Assembly: GCA_958295775.1 (NCBI GenBank)
Contig: CATQHC010000006.1
Location: 1 to 64,000, forward strand
DNA length: 64,000 nucleotides
Origin: Chloroflexota bacterium
GTDB lineage: Bacteria; Chloroflexota; UBA11872; VXOZ01
Direction of reading: 5' to 3'
Each line of letters opens with the position of its first letter. Position 1 is the first letter of the stretch. Shown here one piece after another: positions 8,322 through 17,041 of the stretch. The notes under the pieces were generated by a model, which saw only the letters and a list, made by a program, of their open reading frames with translations, ran no database searches and was not told the DNA's origin. A program made the position numbers and the translations under genes.

Positions 8322-8846
8322 CTACGAACTCATCGGAATGGAAACGAGGCCGTTGGTCACGTTACAGTGAATAGAGTTGGAGTCTGCATTAGACGACCCT
8401 ATCACCGCTCCTCGGTGTTCAGTGTCTTTCGAGCCTGATGGATTCGTAATTCGGGTTAACGTCTCAACTAGGCGATTGATCCCAGTTTCCAGCTGACATT
8501 CCCAGATAACAGTAGTTACCCATCCTAACTCTTCCAGTTCTGTCGCCACCCTTCGATCTCTCTCCATAGTGCGGCAGAACTTCTGGGTCCAGAATTCCCT
8601 GTTGGTTTTTGGCGTCGTAGTTCTCTTACAACCGTGGCGGTGCCAGAAGCAGCCGTGAACGAACAGGGCCAGACGGTACCGAGGAAAAACTAGGTCAGGC
8701 TTTCCAGGTAAGTTGGAGCGATGAAGACGGAATCGAAAGCCGGCTCTATGAAGGGCCTTGCGAACCTGGATTTCAGGGGACGTGTCTTTCGAGCGCACTC
8801 TGGACATAATTGCGCTGCGAGTTTCTCTATCAACATGGTCGGACAT
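8322..8846 (-). CDS. vsr: Very short patch repair endonuclease Vsr
   Basis: A 174-residue mismatch-nicking endonuclease that repairs T:G mismatches formed when 5-methylcytosine deaminates. The family signature is complete: the N-terminal RSAIMSRVRSKDTSPE, Asp51 in GKPDLVF, and His64 and His69 in the metal-binding HGCFWHRHGC. These positions equal the catalytic residues known in the E. coli enzyme. The C-terminal tail of about 40 residues beyond the core is not conserved. It is the first gene of the vsr-methylase-GHKL operon, and its role fits the adjacent C5 methylase. Confidence 0.95.
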   Translation of the reverse strand: MSDHVDRETRSAIMSRVRSKDTSPEIQVRKALHRAGFRFRLHRSNLPGKPDLVFPRYRLALFVHGCFWHRHGCKRTTTPKTNREFWTQKFCRTMERDRRVATELEELGWVTTVIWECQLETGINRLVETLTRITNPSGSKDTEHRGAVIGSSNADSNSIHCNVTNGLVSIPMSS

Positions 8847-8913
8847 CGTCCTGGCCCGCCAGATTCCTAGTAGCTACTTTACTTACATGAGTATAGCATG
8901 TTCCTTTGACCTC

Positions 8914-11900
8914 CTAACTGCGCTCCGTCAGCATCAGGATAGCCCCGATGCGTCTGGCGGTGTCGGTGAAGTGTTGGACTTCCTCGGGCTTGAGGGGGCG
9001 GTTGAGGATGGTGTGTTCGCGGTAGGAGAGCCATTTCTTGAGGACTTGGTAGCCGCCGAGTTTGTAGCGCCAGACGTGGGCGGGGACGTTGCGCCAGTAG
9101 GCGCGATCGTTGAGGTAGATGTCGTAGGTGGTCTCGCCGAGGACGGCTAGCGTGTCGTCTCCGGCGGGCGTGGCGGACATGGGTTGTGCGTTGCCTTGGG
9201 CGTCGCGTTCCGCATTGGTAGAGGCAGCGAGCAAATTCTTGAAGGCCTCGCGTTCGGTGGGGGTGTAGGCGCGTTCTATGGTCTTGCCTTGGCCGGGCAT
9301 GACCGCTTCACCGGAGCCATAGTGCCCCCAGCCGGCGGTGAGGCTGAAGTCGTTGCCGGTCATGTTGCGGTCGTCGGTGGTGGCGGGCACGGCGATGGCG
9401 GCGATCTCGGGCCGCAATTCGCCTGTGGTGACGCCGGGCACGGGGGTGTCGGAGTCGAGGAGGTGGGCCAGTTGCCGACCCCGGGTGGCGGAGGCGGCCA
9501 GTATTTGCGCCGCGTCGGAGGCCGGATGGATTCCGCGCCCCGGCACGGGGCGAGTTTTCACGGGAACGACGGAGGGGTCCGCGGCAGGCGTATCCGTATG
9601 TGTCGCGACCGTAGGGGCGGTTCGCGAACCGCCCCTACCAGCGGGGGACGAGGCGGATAACTCAGGCCAACCGGGCAGCGGGATGCGCGGCCATTCCATG
9701 CGCAGCGCGCCGGCGTTGGCCTGGCGGTAGGCGGGGTCGTGGAGCACGGCCAGCGCGTGGTAGAAGAGGTCTTCCACGCCCAGGTCGAGACATTCGAGAT
9801 AACGCTGCGCTTGGTCTGAGAGATTTGGAAGGGGCCGCCTAGTGTCGGCGTCGGTTCCGAGATCAATATCCCGGAGCCAGATTGGAAAGTAACTTGATAG
9901 TCCGTTGCCAAAATCGCCCGCAAAGTGGCGTACCAAAGTGCCGCGTGAAAAGTCCTCCTTGGCTTGGCGTTGGCGAGCTTCAAGCCACAAATTTCCTTCA
10001 AATATGTGTGACATATACTTGGCGCGCTTGTCGTTGAGCAGTTTTGTTTCCGCTTCCCAGTAGAGCCATCGCGTGTCGAATGGTCGATAGACAAAGCGCA
10101 CGAAACCAGATTCTCCTGGGCCGCCACGCTCAAGCAGTGTGTCTCGCGTTGACTGGGCGTCGAAGTGTTTTACGGTTTTCATGATCGCTGGATAGCGCTG
10201 AGAGATTTCGTCGTGACTCAGACTTGCATCGAAGTAATCGGCAACGCGCGCTTTGAGACGGTCAAGGTCAATGTCAACGAGAAACGAGTCTCGGTTGGTC
10301 TTGGCTCCGGCAAATGAGGCCGGGAACAGATCGGGCAGTGCGGGACAGTCGAACCAGTCCTCACTTACCGCCGTGGGCGCGAAGGGCAGACCCAACGGCA
10401 GTAAGGGCGAAATGCTTTCGTAGAGCGTCTCCGGTTCCGCTGCCGCCGTTTCCAGCAACTCCTGAGGCTTGGCCTGGCCCCAGAGGTGGCGGAAGGCTAC
10501 GTGCTGGGTCGGAGTGTGGTCGGCCTTGCGCACCAGTGTCGTGATAGCGGTGCCAACCTGGATGCCGACCGGGTCCTCCGGCGTGGAGAAGATACTGGGA
10601 TCGGGCGCACCCTCCGGCGTTGTCTTGCCGGTCTTGTACTTATCGCCGTTCAAGCAGTCGATGCGGATGGCGTCGAACGCCTCCAGGTAGCGTTCTCTCA
10701 TACCGGTGAACGAGAGGCCGTCGAGCCAAGAGTAGTTGGAGATGAAGCAGACGATACCTTGGCCGGTTTTCTCGGCGATGCGGCGTTCGGCCATGCGGAA
10801 AAAGCGAACATAAAGGTCAACTAACCCCTTGCTTTCATGCAGTTGCACTTTGCGCGTCTTGCGGTAGGATTCGAATAGCTCGCGTTCTTCCTCTATCTCA
10901 ACGCCCGCAAAAGCATTGTAGGGCGGGTTGCCCAGCACCACCAGAATAGGCGCATCCTGCTTCACCCGGTCGGCGCGCTCGCGCTCTTGCTCCAGTTCGG
11001 GAAAAGGCAACGGCTTTTGCGTCTTTGGCTCCCAGCCGGTGAGGGCGTTGGTGAGGAAGATACCGGCGCGTTCGTCGCCGTCCTCCGCCAGCGGCGCGTC
11101 GAGGGCTTGCATAGTGAGGCCGACCTGGAGATGGGCGACGACAAAGGGCGCGGGCATGATCTCGAAACCGAAGACCCGCTCCGTGGCCGCCCGCTTCACC
11201 TGCGCGCCGGTGAGCGCGCCCGTACCCCGGCTTTGGAGATTCACCGCAATGCGGCGCAGCGTTTCCGCCAGGTACGCGCCGGTACCGCAACAGGGATCGA
11301 GCACGTAGACTCTTTCGTCGGCCAGACCGTCCTCAATGCCGAGATCGTCCTTCAGCGCCTTGTCCACGCGCGCCACCATGTAGCGCACCACCTCGTTGGG
11401 CGTGTACCAGACGCCGAGTTGCTTGCGCAGGGCGGGATCGAAGGCTTCCAGGAACGGCTCGTAGAAGTACGGCACGGCCTCGCCTTCGCTGAAGCTGGCG
11501 AAAAATGCTTCCCGGTCCACGCGTTCAAGCGCGGCGGCAGTCCAATCGAGCACTTCGACCAATCCCAGCGGCTTTAGGCGGCCGGGGTCGGAGAGCTGCT
11601 GAAAAAGCGCGCGTAGCACCGGCGCGCGCAGGTGCCAGACCGCTTCATGCCAGTTGAACCCGCCCATCGGCGGCGGCAACTGACGCGACCACAGCACCCA
11701 AGCGGAAAAAACGCCGTAGAAGAGGGTCTGCACGAGGGTTGACCGGAAGAAGGCAGCGCCCTTATCGCCCTCGAAACGGACACCAAGCGCTTCTTCCAAT
11801 GCATTGCGCACTGCTGTCAGGGACGGCGCGTCGCCTGCCGCCTCAACACGTGCCAAGCCGTCACGGGCGTATGAAGCAAGCAGCCACGCCAGGTCGCGCG

Positions 11901-12480
11901 GCTCGGCCAGCACGGCGCGGTGCGATAGAGCGCGGCAGAGGTATTCACCCAGTCCCGCGCCGACCTCGCGGGCAAAGGCGTGGGGCTTCTGCAGCCGCTG
12001 CTCAAAATCGTCCGCGCTGTCCGCCAGCCGGAAGGTCTCAAGTGGAGTGGGGTGGCTCTGCGCATCCTCGCCCAGCAGCACAAAGTCGCGATAATTCGTA
12101 ACCAGGACAAGCCGATAGCGCTCCCAGTAGCGGCTTACTTGGTCGCCCTCGGCGGTGAGCCATGCGTCGTCGCTCAGGGGCTTGACCTCGACCACACCAC
12201 GCTCCGGCAAGTCGCCATCGCTCGGTTTCTTGACCGCTCTTGAGCGTGAGCCAGATGACCTGCGTTTAACATAGAGGCCGAAGTCAGGATGTCCTGCCCC
12301 TTGGTCGGCCATGTCGCTAACACAATGGACCTTGGGCTTAAGCGTGTCACCGACGGCGTTCAATAGAGTAGACAGCGGCGGGTAAAGCGAGCGCTCGTCA
12401 GTCGCTCCGCCGGAGTCGCGAATCCGTCGCAAGTCGGCAAAGTAGGCTTCAACGGCGGTGATGAGTTTGGTAGTGTTCAT
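8914..12480 (-). CDS. Type ISP-like restriction-modification enzyme (N6-adenine methylase)
   Basis: A 1188-residue protein with an adenine methylase core. Motif I LDPCCGTGAYLAE is near residue 395 and catalytic NPPYNAF near 518. It ends in a long target-recognition region of the kind found in type ISP/IIG enzymes (LLaBIII-like). The N-terminal 250 residues contain GHPDFGLYV and VVEVKPL, which look like a PD-(D/E)XK nuclease core. No helicase motifs are obvious, so it is shorter than full type ISP enzymes. Codons about 9518-9660 are made of two dispersed repeat elements read in frame, adding about 48 residues to a linker. It probably forms an operon with the unknown gene at 12524-13237 and may be constrained by the methylase operon next door. 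Confidence 0.85.
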   Translation of the reverse strand: MNTTKLITAVEAYFADLRRIRDSGGATDERSLYPPLSTLLNAVGDTLKPKVHCVSDMADQGAGHPDFGLYVKRRSSGSRSRAVKKPSDGDLPERGVVEVKPLSDDAWLTAEGDQVSRYWERYRLVLVTNYRDFVLLGEDAQSHPTPLETFRLADSADDFEQRLQKPHAFAREVGAGLGEYLCRALSHRAVLAEPRDLAWLLASYARDGLARVEAAGDAPSLTAVRNALEEALGVRFEGDKGAAFFRSTLVQTLFYGVFSAWVLWSRQLPPPMGGFNWHEAVWHLRAPVLRALFQQLSDPGRLKPLGLVEVLDWTAAALERVDREAFFASFSEGEAVPYFYEPFLEAFDPALRKQLGVWYTPNEVVRYMVARVDKALKDDLGIEDGLADERVYVLDPCCGTGAYLAETLRRIAVNLQSRGTGALTGAQVKRAATERVFGFEIMPAPFVVAHLQVGLTMQALDAPLAEDGDERAGIFLTNALTGWEPKTQKPLPFPELEQERERADRVKQDAPILVVLGNPPYNAFAGVEIEEERELFESYRKTRKVQLHESKGLVDLYVRFFRMAERRIAEKTGQGIVCFISNYSWLDGLSFTGMRERYLEAFDAIRIDCLNGDKYKTGKTTPEGAPDPSIFSTPEDPVGIQVGTAITTLVRKADHTPTQHVAFRHLWGQAKPQELLETAAAEPETLYESISPLLPLGLPFAPTAVSEDWFDCPALPDLFPASFAGAKTNRDSFLVDIDLDRLKARVADYFDASLSHDEISQRYPAIMKTVKHFDAQSTRDTLLERGGPGESGFVRFVYRPFDTRWLYWEAETKLLNDKRAKYMSHIFEGNLWLEARQRQAKEDFSRGTLVRHFAGDFGNGLSSYFPIWLRDIDLGTDADTRRPLPNLSDQAQRYLECLDLGVEDLFYHALAVLHDPAYRQANAGALRMEWPRIPLPGWPELSASSPAGRGGSRTAPTVATHTDTPAADPSVVPVKTRPVPGRGIHPASDAAQILAASATRGRQLAHLLDSDTPVPGVTTGELRPEIAAIAVPATTDDRNMTGNDFSLTAGWGHYGSGEAVMPGQGKTIERAYTPTEREAFKNLLAASTNAERDAQGNAQPMSATPAGDDTLAVLGETTYDIYLNDRAYWRNVPAHVWRYKLGGYQVLKKWLSYREHTILNRPLKPEEVQHFTDTARRIGAILMLTERS
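9518..9660. repeat. Two dispersed repeats inserted in frame in the R-M gene
   Basis: A perfect 28-base palindrome of the GTAGGGGCGG class lies at 9611-9638. A GGATTCCGCGCC...CACGGGAACGACGG element lies at about 9530-9570. Both families are otherwise intergenic. Together they add a Ser/Ala/Pro/Thr-rich linker without shifting the frame, between PLPGWPE and the ATRGRQLAHLLD segment. Confidence 0.75.
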
Positions 12481-12523
12481 ATGCCATGTTCCAGTCTCAG
12501 TGGCGGATCGTCAACACGAGGAT

Positions 12524-13237
12524 TCATCGAAATGGCCGTCGCTCTTCGATGGCGTCTGCTCGTTTCTTACACCAGGGCACATCATCAAAGCGGTCCAAAA
12601 GGTCCGATGCAAGTTCGCATTTAGCGTTGTATGCCTTTGTCGAGCACTGAATGTCGGAAGTGCGATCAGATTTGCTTTGGTTTGTCAGAATCTCAATGAC
12701 AAGGCGCACCAAGTGGAGGTCTTGTTCCCAAGTCTTGACCTCTGCGGAGAGCCAATGAAGCCAGTGAAGCAGATAGCGCACTTCGACGTTAGTGTCATCC
12801 CTTCTTTCGGATTCTGCTTGACGATTCAGCATTTGGAAGTCAACGGAAAGGTACCGAGTCGTTTCAGGATCAATCGCATAGACATCATATCCTTCAATCA
12901 GTTTCCTTTCCCAAACTAACTGTTCTATCAGGTCTCCCTGTGGCCGGGTGGCTCGCTCCAAGGGCAACTCAAGTTGTTGGAGCTTTATTCCGTAGCGGAA
13001 GCGCCAGGCCGCCGCTAAAATGTCATGTGCTGATTCCTGCAGGGTGAGATGATCAAATCTCGCAATAGCAATCGTCGAATCTGTTGCATGCCGACCATGA
13101 AGCAATTGGTAAGCAAAGTGCAAGTGCTCTTGACAAGGGTTCACGATTGACCACAGTGAATCGAAGTACGCGGCATCCTGGATTCGCAGAAGGTTGTCCT
13201 GGCGATCTCCGTGAAACATGTTCCCGATTATTCGCAT
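12524..13237 (-). CDS. Unknown protein linked to type ISP gene
   Basis: A 237-residue, Trp- and His-rich, probably all-alpha protein beginning MRIIGNMFHGDRQDN. I do not recognise a family. Visible features are a helical segment LLHWLHWLSAEVKTWEQDLHL and several conserved-looking Asp/Arg/His residues, with no signal peptide or membrane segment. It ends 43 bases before the type ISP gene on the same strand, so the two are likely cotranscribed and functionally linked, perhaps as a specificity or control subunit. It is more AT-rich than the housekeeping genes, as is common in defence islands. Confidence 0.65.
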   Translation of the reverse strand: MRIIGNMFHGDRQDNLLRIQDAAYFDSLWSIVNPCQEHLHFAYQLLHGRHATDSTIAIARFDHLTLQESAHDILAAAWRFRYGIKLQQLELPLERATRPQGDLIEQLVWERKLIEGYDVYAIDPETTRYLSVDFQMLNRQAESERRDDTNVEVRYLLHWLHWLSAEVKTWEQDLHLVRLVIEILTNQSKSDRTSDIQCSTKAYNAKCELASDLLDRFDDVPWCKKRADAIEERRPFR

Positions 13238-13404
13238 GGCATTCCTCGATGGGATGCACTCGCCATTACTTCAGCACCTCTTGAATGCTCTCACGCTAGC
13301 CCGCTAGTATCTCAATGAGCAGGAAAGGCAGTTATCAGCCCCATTGAGTATTGATTTCACGTCATGCTACTATTGCTAACGCTCCACACGAATGTGCGCC
13401 GACC

Positions 13405-13806
13405 TCAACCCATTCGGACGTATTGTACAGCGACATCTAGCCCGGTGGCTCGTGCTAGGCGGGCGTCGGCGGTGAGGAGAGGGATGTCGTAGGCGCGGGC
13501 GGTGGCGACGTAGAGGGCGTCGTAGGCGCTGAGGTTCTGGCGGTACTGCCAGGCGAGGAGTGCGAGGAGACGGTGGGAGATACGCTCGACCGGCCAGTGG
13601 ACCAAGTCGTCCACGGCCTGGAGCGCGCGCGTTTCCGCCAGGTGGTCCTGCAGCACCGCGCGTCGCAGCACTGATAGCACCTCCGCGTCCAGCAATTCCG
13701 GCGCGAGCAGCACAGCACTCTCGAGCAGTTCTCCCAGCGATTCGCCCACGGGCGTCCGCAGGAGATACTCAACCGCCACCGAGGCATCTACGACGTAGCG
13801 GGTCAC
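13405..13806 (-). CDS. PIN-domain toxin (VapC type)
   Basis: A 133-residue PIN-domain ribonuclease. The acidic metal-binding residues are in VVDASVAVEYL (Asp7), the central LLDAEVL, the NLSAYDALYVATA motif and LLTADARLA. These toxins cut tRNA or rRNA when the antitoxin is degraded. The gene starts with GTG and overlaps the antitoxin stop by four bases (GTGA), so translation is coupled. Length and order antitoxin-toxin are canonical for vapBC. The target RNA is unknown. Confidence 0.92.
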   Translation of the reverse strand: MTRYVVDASVAVEYLLRTPVGESLGELLESAVLLAPELLDAEVLSVLRRAVLQDHLAETRALQAVDDLVHWPVERISHRLLALLAWQYRQNLSAYDALYVATARAYDIPLLTADARLARATGLDVAVQYVRMG

Positions 13807-14036
13807 TCGTTCTCCCGCTCGCGTTGTGTGCGCTCTGCCTGCAGCAGATCCGCCGCCGGAATGCCGAGATCGGTCCGAGGCCGTTGGACCAGGCGCTCAC
13901 GCCATTCTGCGCGTGACAGCTCGCGTTCTATGGCGGACAGCACCACCGCGCTCATGGTGCAATTGTGCTCCCGTGCGTGGCGGCGCAGACGCTCGTGAAG
14001 TTCGTCAGGTATTTTCTTTACTTGCAGGTTCGCCAT
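13803..14036 (-). CDS. Ribbon-helix-helix antitoxin (FitA/VapB type)
   Basis: A 77-residue antitoxin. The N-terminal strand MANLQVKKIPDELHERLRRH followed by REHNCTMSAVVLSAIERELS is the typical FitA-like ribbon-helix-helix DNA-binding fold. The C-terminal half would wrap the PIN toxin. The ATG at 14036 is preferred over an upstream in-frame start because it matches the family N-terminus. It is expected to bind and neutralise the toxin encoded immediately downstream and to repress the operon. A palindromic operator was not identified. Confidence 0.9.
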   Translation of the reverse strand: MANLQVKKIPDELHERLRRHAREHNCTMSAVVLSAIERELSRAEWRERLVQRPRTDLGIPAADLLQAERTQRERENE

Positions 14037-14547
14037 AGCATGATAGTAGCATGCTTTATTCATGCTAGCTAGACGTTGCACGACTCTAGGCGGCAAGTGC
14101 TAGCATGACCGGTCTGCCGGGCTGACCAAGATCCGCCCTGATTCGTATGAGGAGTACGGGGCAGGCTCCGGCTCTCTCCCCAAGGCGAGTTTTGCGTAGC
14201 TCTGCCAATCCTTGGAAATGAGCCGAAGCGGCACCGACTGCCCCTTACCCCGGCCCTCTTTCCAGGGAGAGAGGGGTTTTTCAACTGGCCTGGCTGGGTT
14301 TTGCAGGGATCTCCCAAGGAGAGGGAAGTGTTGGCCGAGTCTGGGGACTACGTGACGCAGCGGAGGATGTTGCTTTCGATACGGGCAATTCAGGGCTCTC
14401 ATTCTGCAGTGAAATTCTAAGCAGAGCTACCCTCTCGTCCATTTAAGGCGACATCCCCCATTTGCCGAAACCGACGACGTGGCTACAGGACGTTGCGGTG
14501 TAGCCTTGCCATGCAAAATCCATCAGAATTGTGGCCTATCAGCATAC
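14037..14547. repeat. Intergenic region with one dispersed repeat
   Basis: No gene is seen. The CCCTTACCCCGGCCCTC...AGGGAGAGAGGGG palindromic element lies at 14240-14277. The rest is featureless apart from the promoter for the transporter. Confidence 0.6.
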
Positions 14548-14575
14548 TTGACGAGCGTGTGGGAGCGTGTACACT
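14548..14575 (+). promoter_or_regulatory. Probable promoter of the peptide ABC operon
   Basis: TTGACG (14548-14553), 16 bases, then TACACT (14570-14575). This would leave a leader of about 105 bases before the solute-binding protein. Confidence 0.45.
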
Positions 14576-14686
14576 AAGGTCTTAACATTCATAGCTGTAG
14601 CGATCTCTCGTGGAGGGGGATTACGGTGCACGAATTGCTGGCGAGAGACGCTGCAGGAGGGATAGTTTTGCAAGGGAGGAGTTACG

Positions 14687-16669
14687 GTGTTTAGATCTCT
14701 TTGGATGAGAGTGGCCGTCTTCTTGGTCGCCATGTTTGTGGCGGTGGCCCTCGCGTCGTGCGCGCAGGAGCCGCCTGCTGCCGAGCCGGAAGCGGCGGCG
14801 GCAGAGGAAGCGGTTGAAGCGCCTGAGGAGATGGCCCCGAAGGTCTATCGCATGGGCATCTTCGAGGAACCCATTTCGCGCAATTATTGGAACTACTACG
14901 GCGGTCCCGGCGGCTCGGTGTGGACGCAGTATGTCCTGGACGGCTGGACCGGCTCGCTGTATGGCTACTCCGACCAGACTTTCGAGTGGGTACCAGGCTT
15001 GGCGGCCGACTTCCCGACGGATCTGACGAAAGAGACCGTGGACGGCACCGAATACTGGACTACTGAGGTGCCCATTCGCACGGGCATCATGTGGAGCGAT
15101 GGCGAGGAACTCACGGCGGATGACATCATCTTCACGGCACACACCGTGCTTGAGATGGGCATCAGCGGCAACTTTGGCGCAGTCGTCGACCCCGCCTTCC
15201 TCGATCGCATTGAAGCCATCGACAGCCATCGGATCAAGGTCTTCTTCAAGGCCGCGGATGCCGAGGGCAACCCGCAGACACCCGGCCTGAGCGTATGGCA
15301 ATTCGGCCTGGCTTTCATGCCGATTCTGCCGGAGCACTACTGGGCTCCCGTGGTCGAAGAGGCAAAGCAAGCCGGCGAAGCCGAGGCGCAGATCGAGGCG
15401 CTCATGGCGCACGTGCCGGAGAACGATCCCACCCTGGGCGGCTTTGCGTTCGCCAAGTGGGAGCCGGGCGCCTTCTTTGAGAATAGTAGGGCCGATAACT
15501 ACTACGCCACCGGCTCCGTCATCACGCGGTACGCCAGCGGCGTCTTGCAAGAGGTAAACGAGCGGCTGGGCTACACCGCCACGTACTTCGGCGAGGCTGG
15601 CGGTGACAAGGCGCTGGAATACACGGTCGGCCCGCACGTGGAAGCGGCCCTTTTCAGCATCTACGGCAACCAGGATGCCGCCATTCTGGCTCTGACTAAT
15701 GGCGACATCGATTACGTCTTCAACCCCTTGGGGCTGGAGAAAGGTTTCCGCGAACGCATCCAAGCGGCGAGCGACCTGGAAATCGTCACCAATCTGGATA
15801 ACGGCATGTTCTACCTCGGGTTCAACGTGCGCAAGGAGCCCATGAGCATCCGCGAGTTCCGGCAAGCGGTGGCGATCATGATCGACAAGGAGTTTGTCAC
15901 CCAGACCGTGCTGCAGGGCGCGGCCATCCCCGCGTATTCCATGGTGCCGTCCGGCAATGCGGCGTGGTTCAACGCCGATACGCCCAGCCTCGGCCAGGGC
16001 CTGGACAGAGGCGAGCGGCTGCAGCAAGCCGTTGATCTGCTCAAGAGCGCCGGCTTCACCTATGAGGAAGAGCCGGAGATGAGCGAAGACGGCAACTTCG
16101 TCGCCAAGGCCGGCAAGGGCCTGAAAATGCCCGACGGCTCGGACGTGCCGGCGCTGACCATCATTGCGCCCAGCGCGGGTTATGACCCGCTGCGAGCGAC
16201 GTTCGCCATCTGGATCGAGCGTTGGTTGAATGACGTCGGCATCCCGGTGCGGGCAAACCTCACCGGATTCAACGTCATTGTGGGCGTGCTCTTCAGCGAG
16301 ACCGTAGGCGAAGACCTGGACATGTGGATCCTGGGCTGGAGCTTGAGCCTCTTCCCAGACTACTTGGAGACCTTCTTCAACGGCCGCCACGCGCCGGAGA
16401 ACGAGGGTGGCTTCAATTGGGGCGGCTACGCCAATGAGGAATACAACTCAATCTCGTTCAGCCTGCTCTCTGAGACCACCATCGAGGGCGCGCGTGACAA
16501 GGTCTTCCAGCTACAGGAATTTCTTGCCGAAGACCTGCCCTACGTGACCCTTTTCACCATTCCTAAGCTGGACTCCTACCGGCCTTCCGGTATCGAGTTC
16601 CCGTATACGGAGGTTCTGGGTGGCATTGAAGGTGTGAACGGTATGCAGACAGCCGTGCAAATCAAGTAG
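14687..16669 (+). CDS. Peptide ABC transporter substrate-binding lipoprotein (SBP family 5)
   Basis: A 660-residue extracytoplasmic binding protein of the OppA/DppA class. It starts with GTG after GGGAGGAG. The N-terminal lipoprotein signal ends in the lipobox Leu22-Ala-Ser-Cys25, followed by an Ala/Glu-rich spacer typical of surface anchoring. The mature protein shows the family pattern LTADDIIFTAHTVL, IREFRQAVAIMID and a C-terminal LDMWILGWSLSLFPDYLETFF. It delivers peptides or similar solutes to the permeases encoded downstream. A strong hairpin after the gene probably lets it be made in excess. The solute cannot be assigned from sequence. Confidence 0.93.
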   Translation: MFRSLWMRVAVFLVAMFVAVALASCAQEPPAAEPEAAAAEEAVEAPEEMAPKVYRMGIFEEPISRNYWNYYGGPGGSVWTQYVLDGWTGSLYGYSDQTFEWVPGLAADFPTDLTKETVDGTEYWTTEVPIRTGIMWSDGEELTADDIIFTAHTVLEMGISGNFGAVVDPAFLDRIEAIDSHRIKVFFKAADAEGNPQTPGLSVWQFGLAFMPILPEHYWAPVVEEAKQAGEAEAQIEALMAHVPENDPTLGGFAFAKWEPGAFFENSRADNYYATGSVITRYASGVLQEVNERLGYTATYFGEAGGDKALEYTVGPHVEAALFSIYGNQDAAILALTNGDIDYVFNPLGLEKGFRERIQAASDLEIVTNLDNGMFYLGFNVRKEPMSIREFRQAVAIMIDKEFVTQTVLQGAAIPAYSMVPSGNAAWFNADTPSLGQGLDRGERLQQAVDLLKSAGFTYEEEPEMSEDGNFVAKAGKGLKMPDGSDVPALTIIAPSAGYDPLRATFAIWIERWLNDVGIPVRANLTGFNVIVGVLFSETVGEDLDMWILGWSLSLFPDYLETFFNGRHAPENEGGFNWGGYANEEYNSISFSLLSETTIEGARDKVFQLQEFLAEDLPYVTLFTIPKLDSYRPSGIEFPYTEVLGGIEGVNGMQTAVQIK

Positions 16670-16701
16670 CGGCGCACTAACCGGCGTGATCTAATGCCGG
16701 C

Positions 16702-16746
16702 AAAAGGGCGGCGCCTGGCGCAACCAGCGTCTGGCGCCGCCCTTTT
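16702..16746 (+). terminator. Hairpin terminator/attenuator after binding protein
   Basis: A 14-bp stem (AAAAGGGCGGCGCC with its exact complement ending in TTTT) and a 17-base loop. It lies between the binding-protein gene and the permease genes, where partial termination would favour excess binding protein. Confidence 0.85.
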
Positions 16747-17041
16747 CATTGTCCCGTGGCTGTATTGACGTCGCCCGGAATGGCTGCCTGATTCTACGCA
16801 AGCGCATGAGATTTGTCGGCGAGGGGAGAGGCGCTCTGCCTACCGGAATTGAGACCCGGTGCTGTCAATCTTGATGGATTCACATACGACTGAACTCTCT
16901 TACGGCCCTCCCAGCCAGAAATACGATCGCTAAGAGTGATGCTTCCCAACCTCCTCCCGCAGCGCCGCTCCATTTGACGCCGGTGCTTTGTACATGAATA
17001 ATGGAGCGCAATAGTCAATCACAAAGGGGTGGTGCCCGCGA

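Noticed and set aside
14621-16390. 589-residue frame on the minus strand opposite the binding-protein gene
   Set aside because: It is an antisense shadow of the GC-rich solute-binding gene, which has a lipobox, ribosome site and family motifs.
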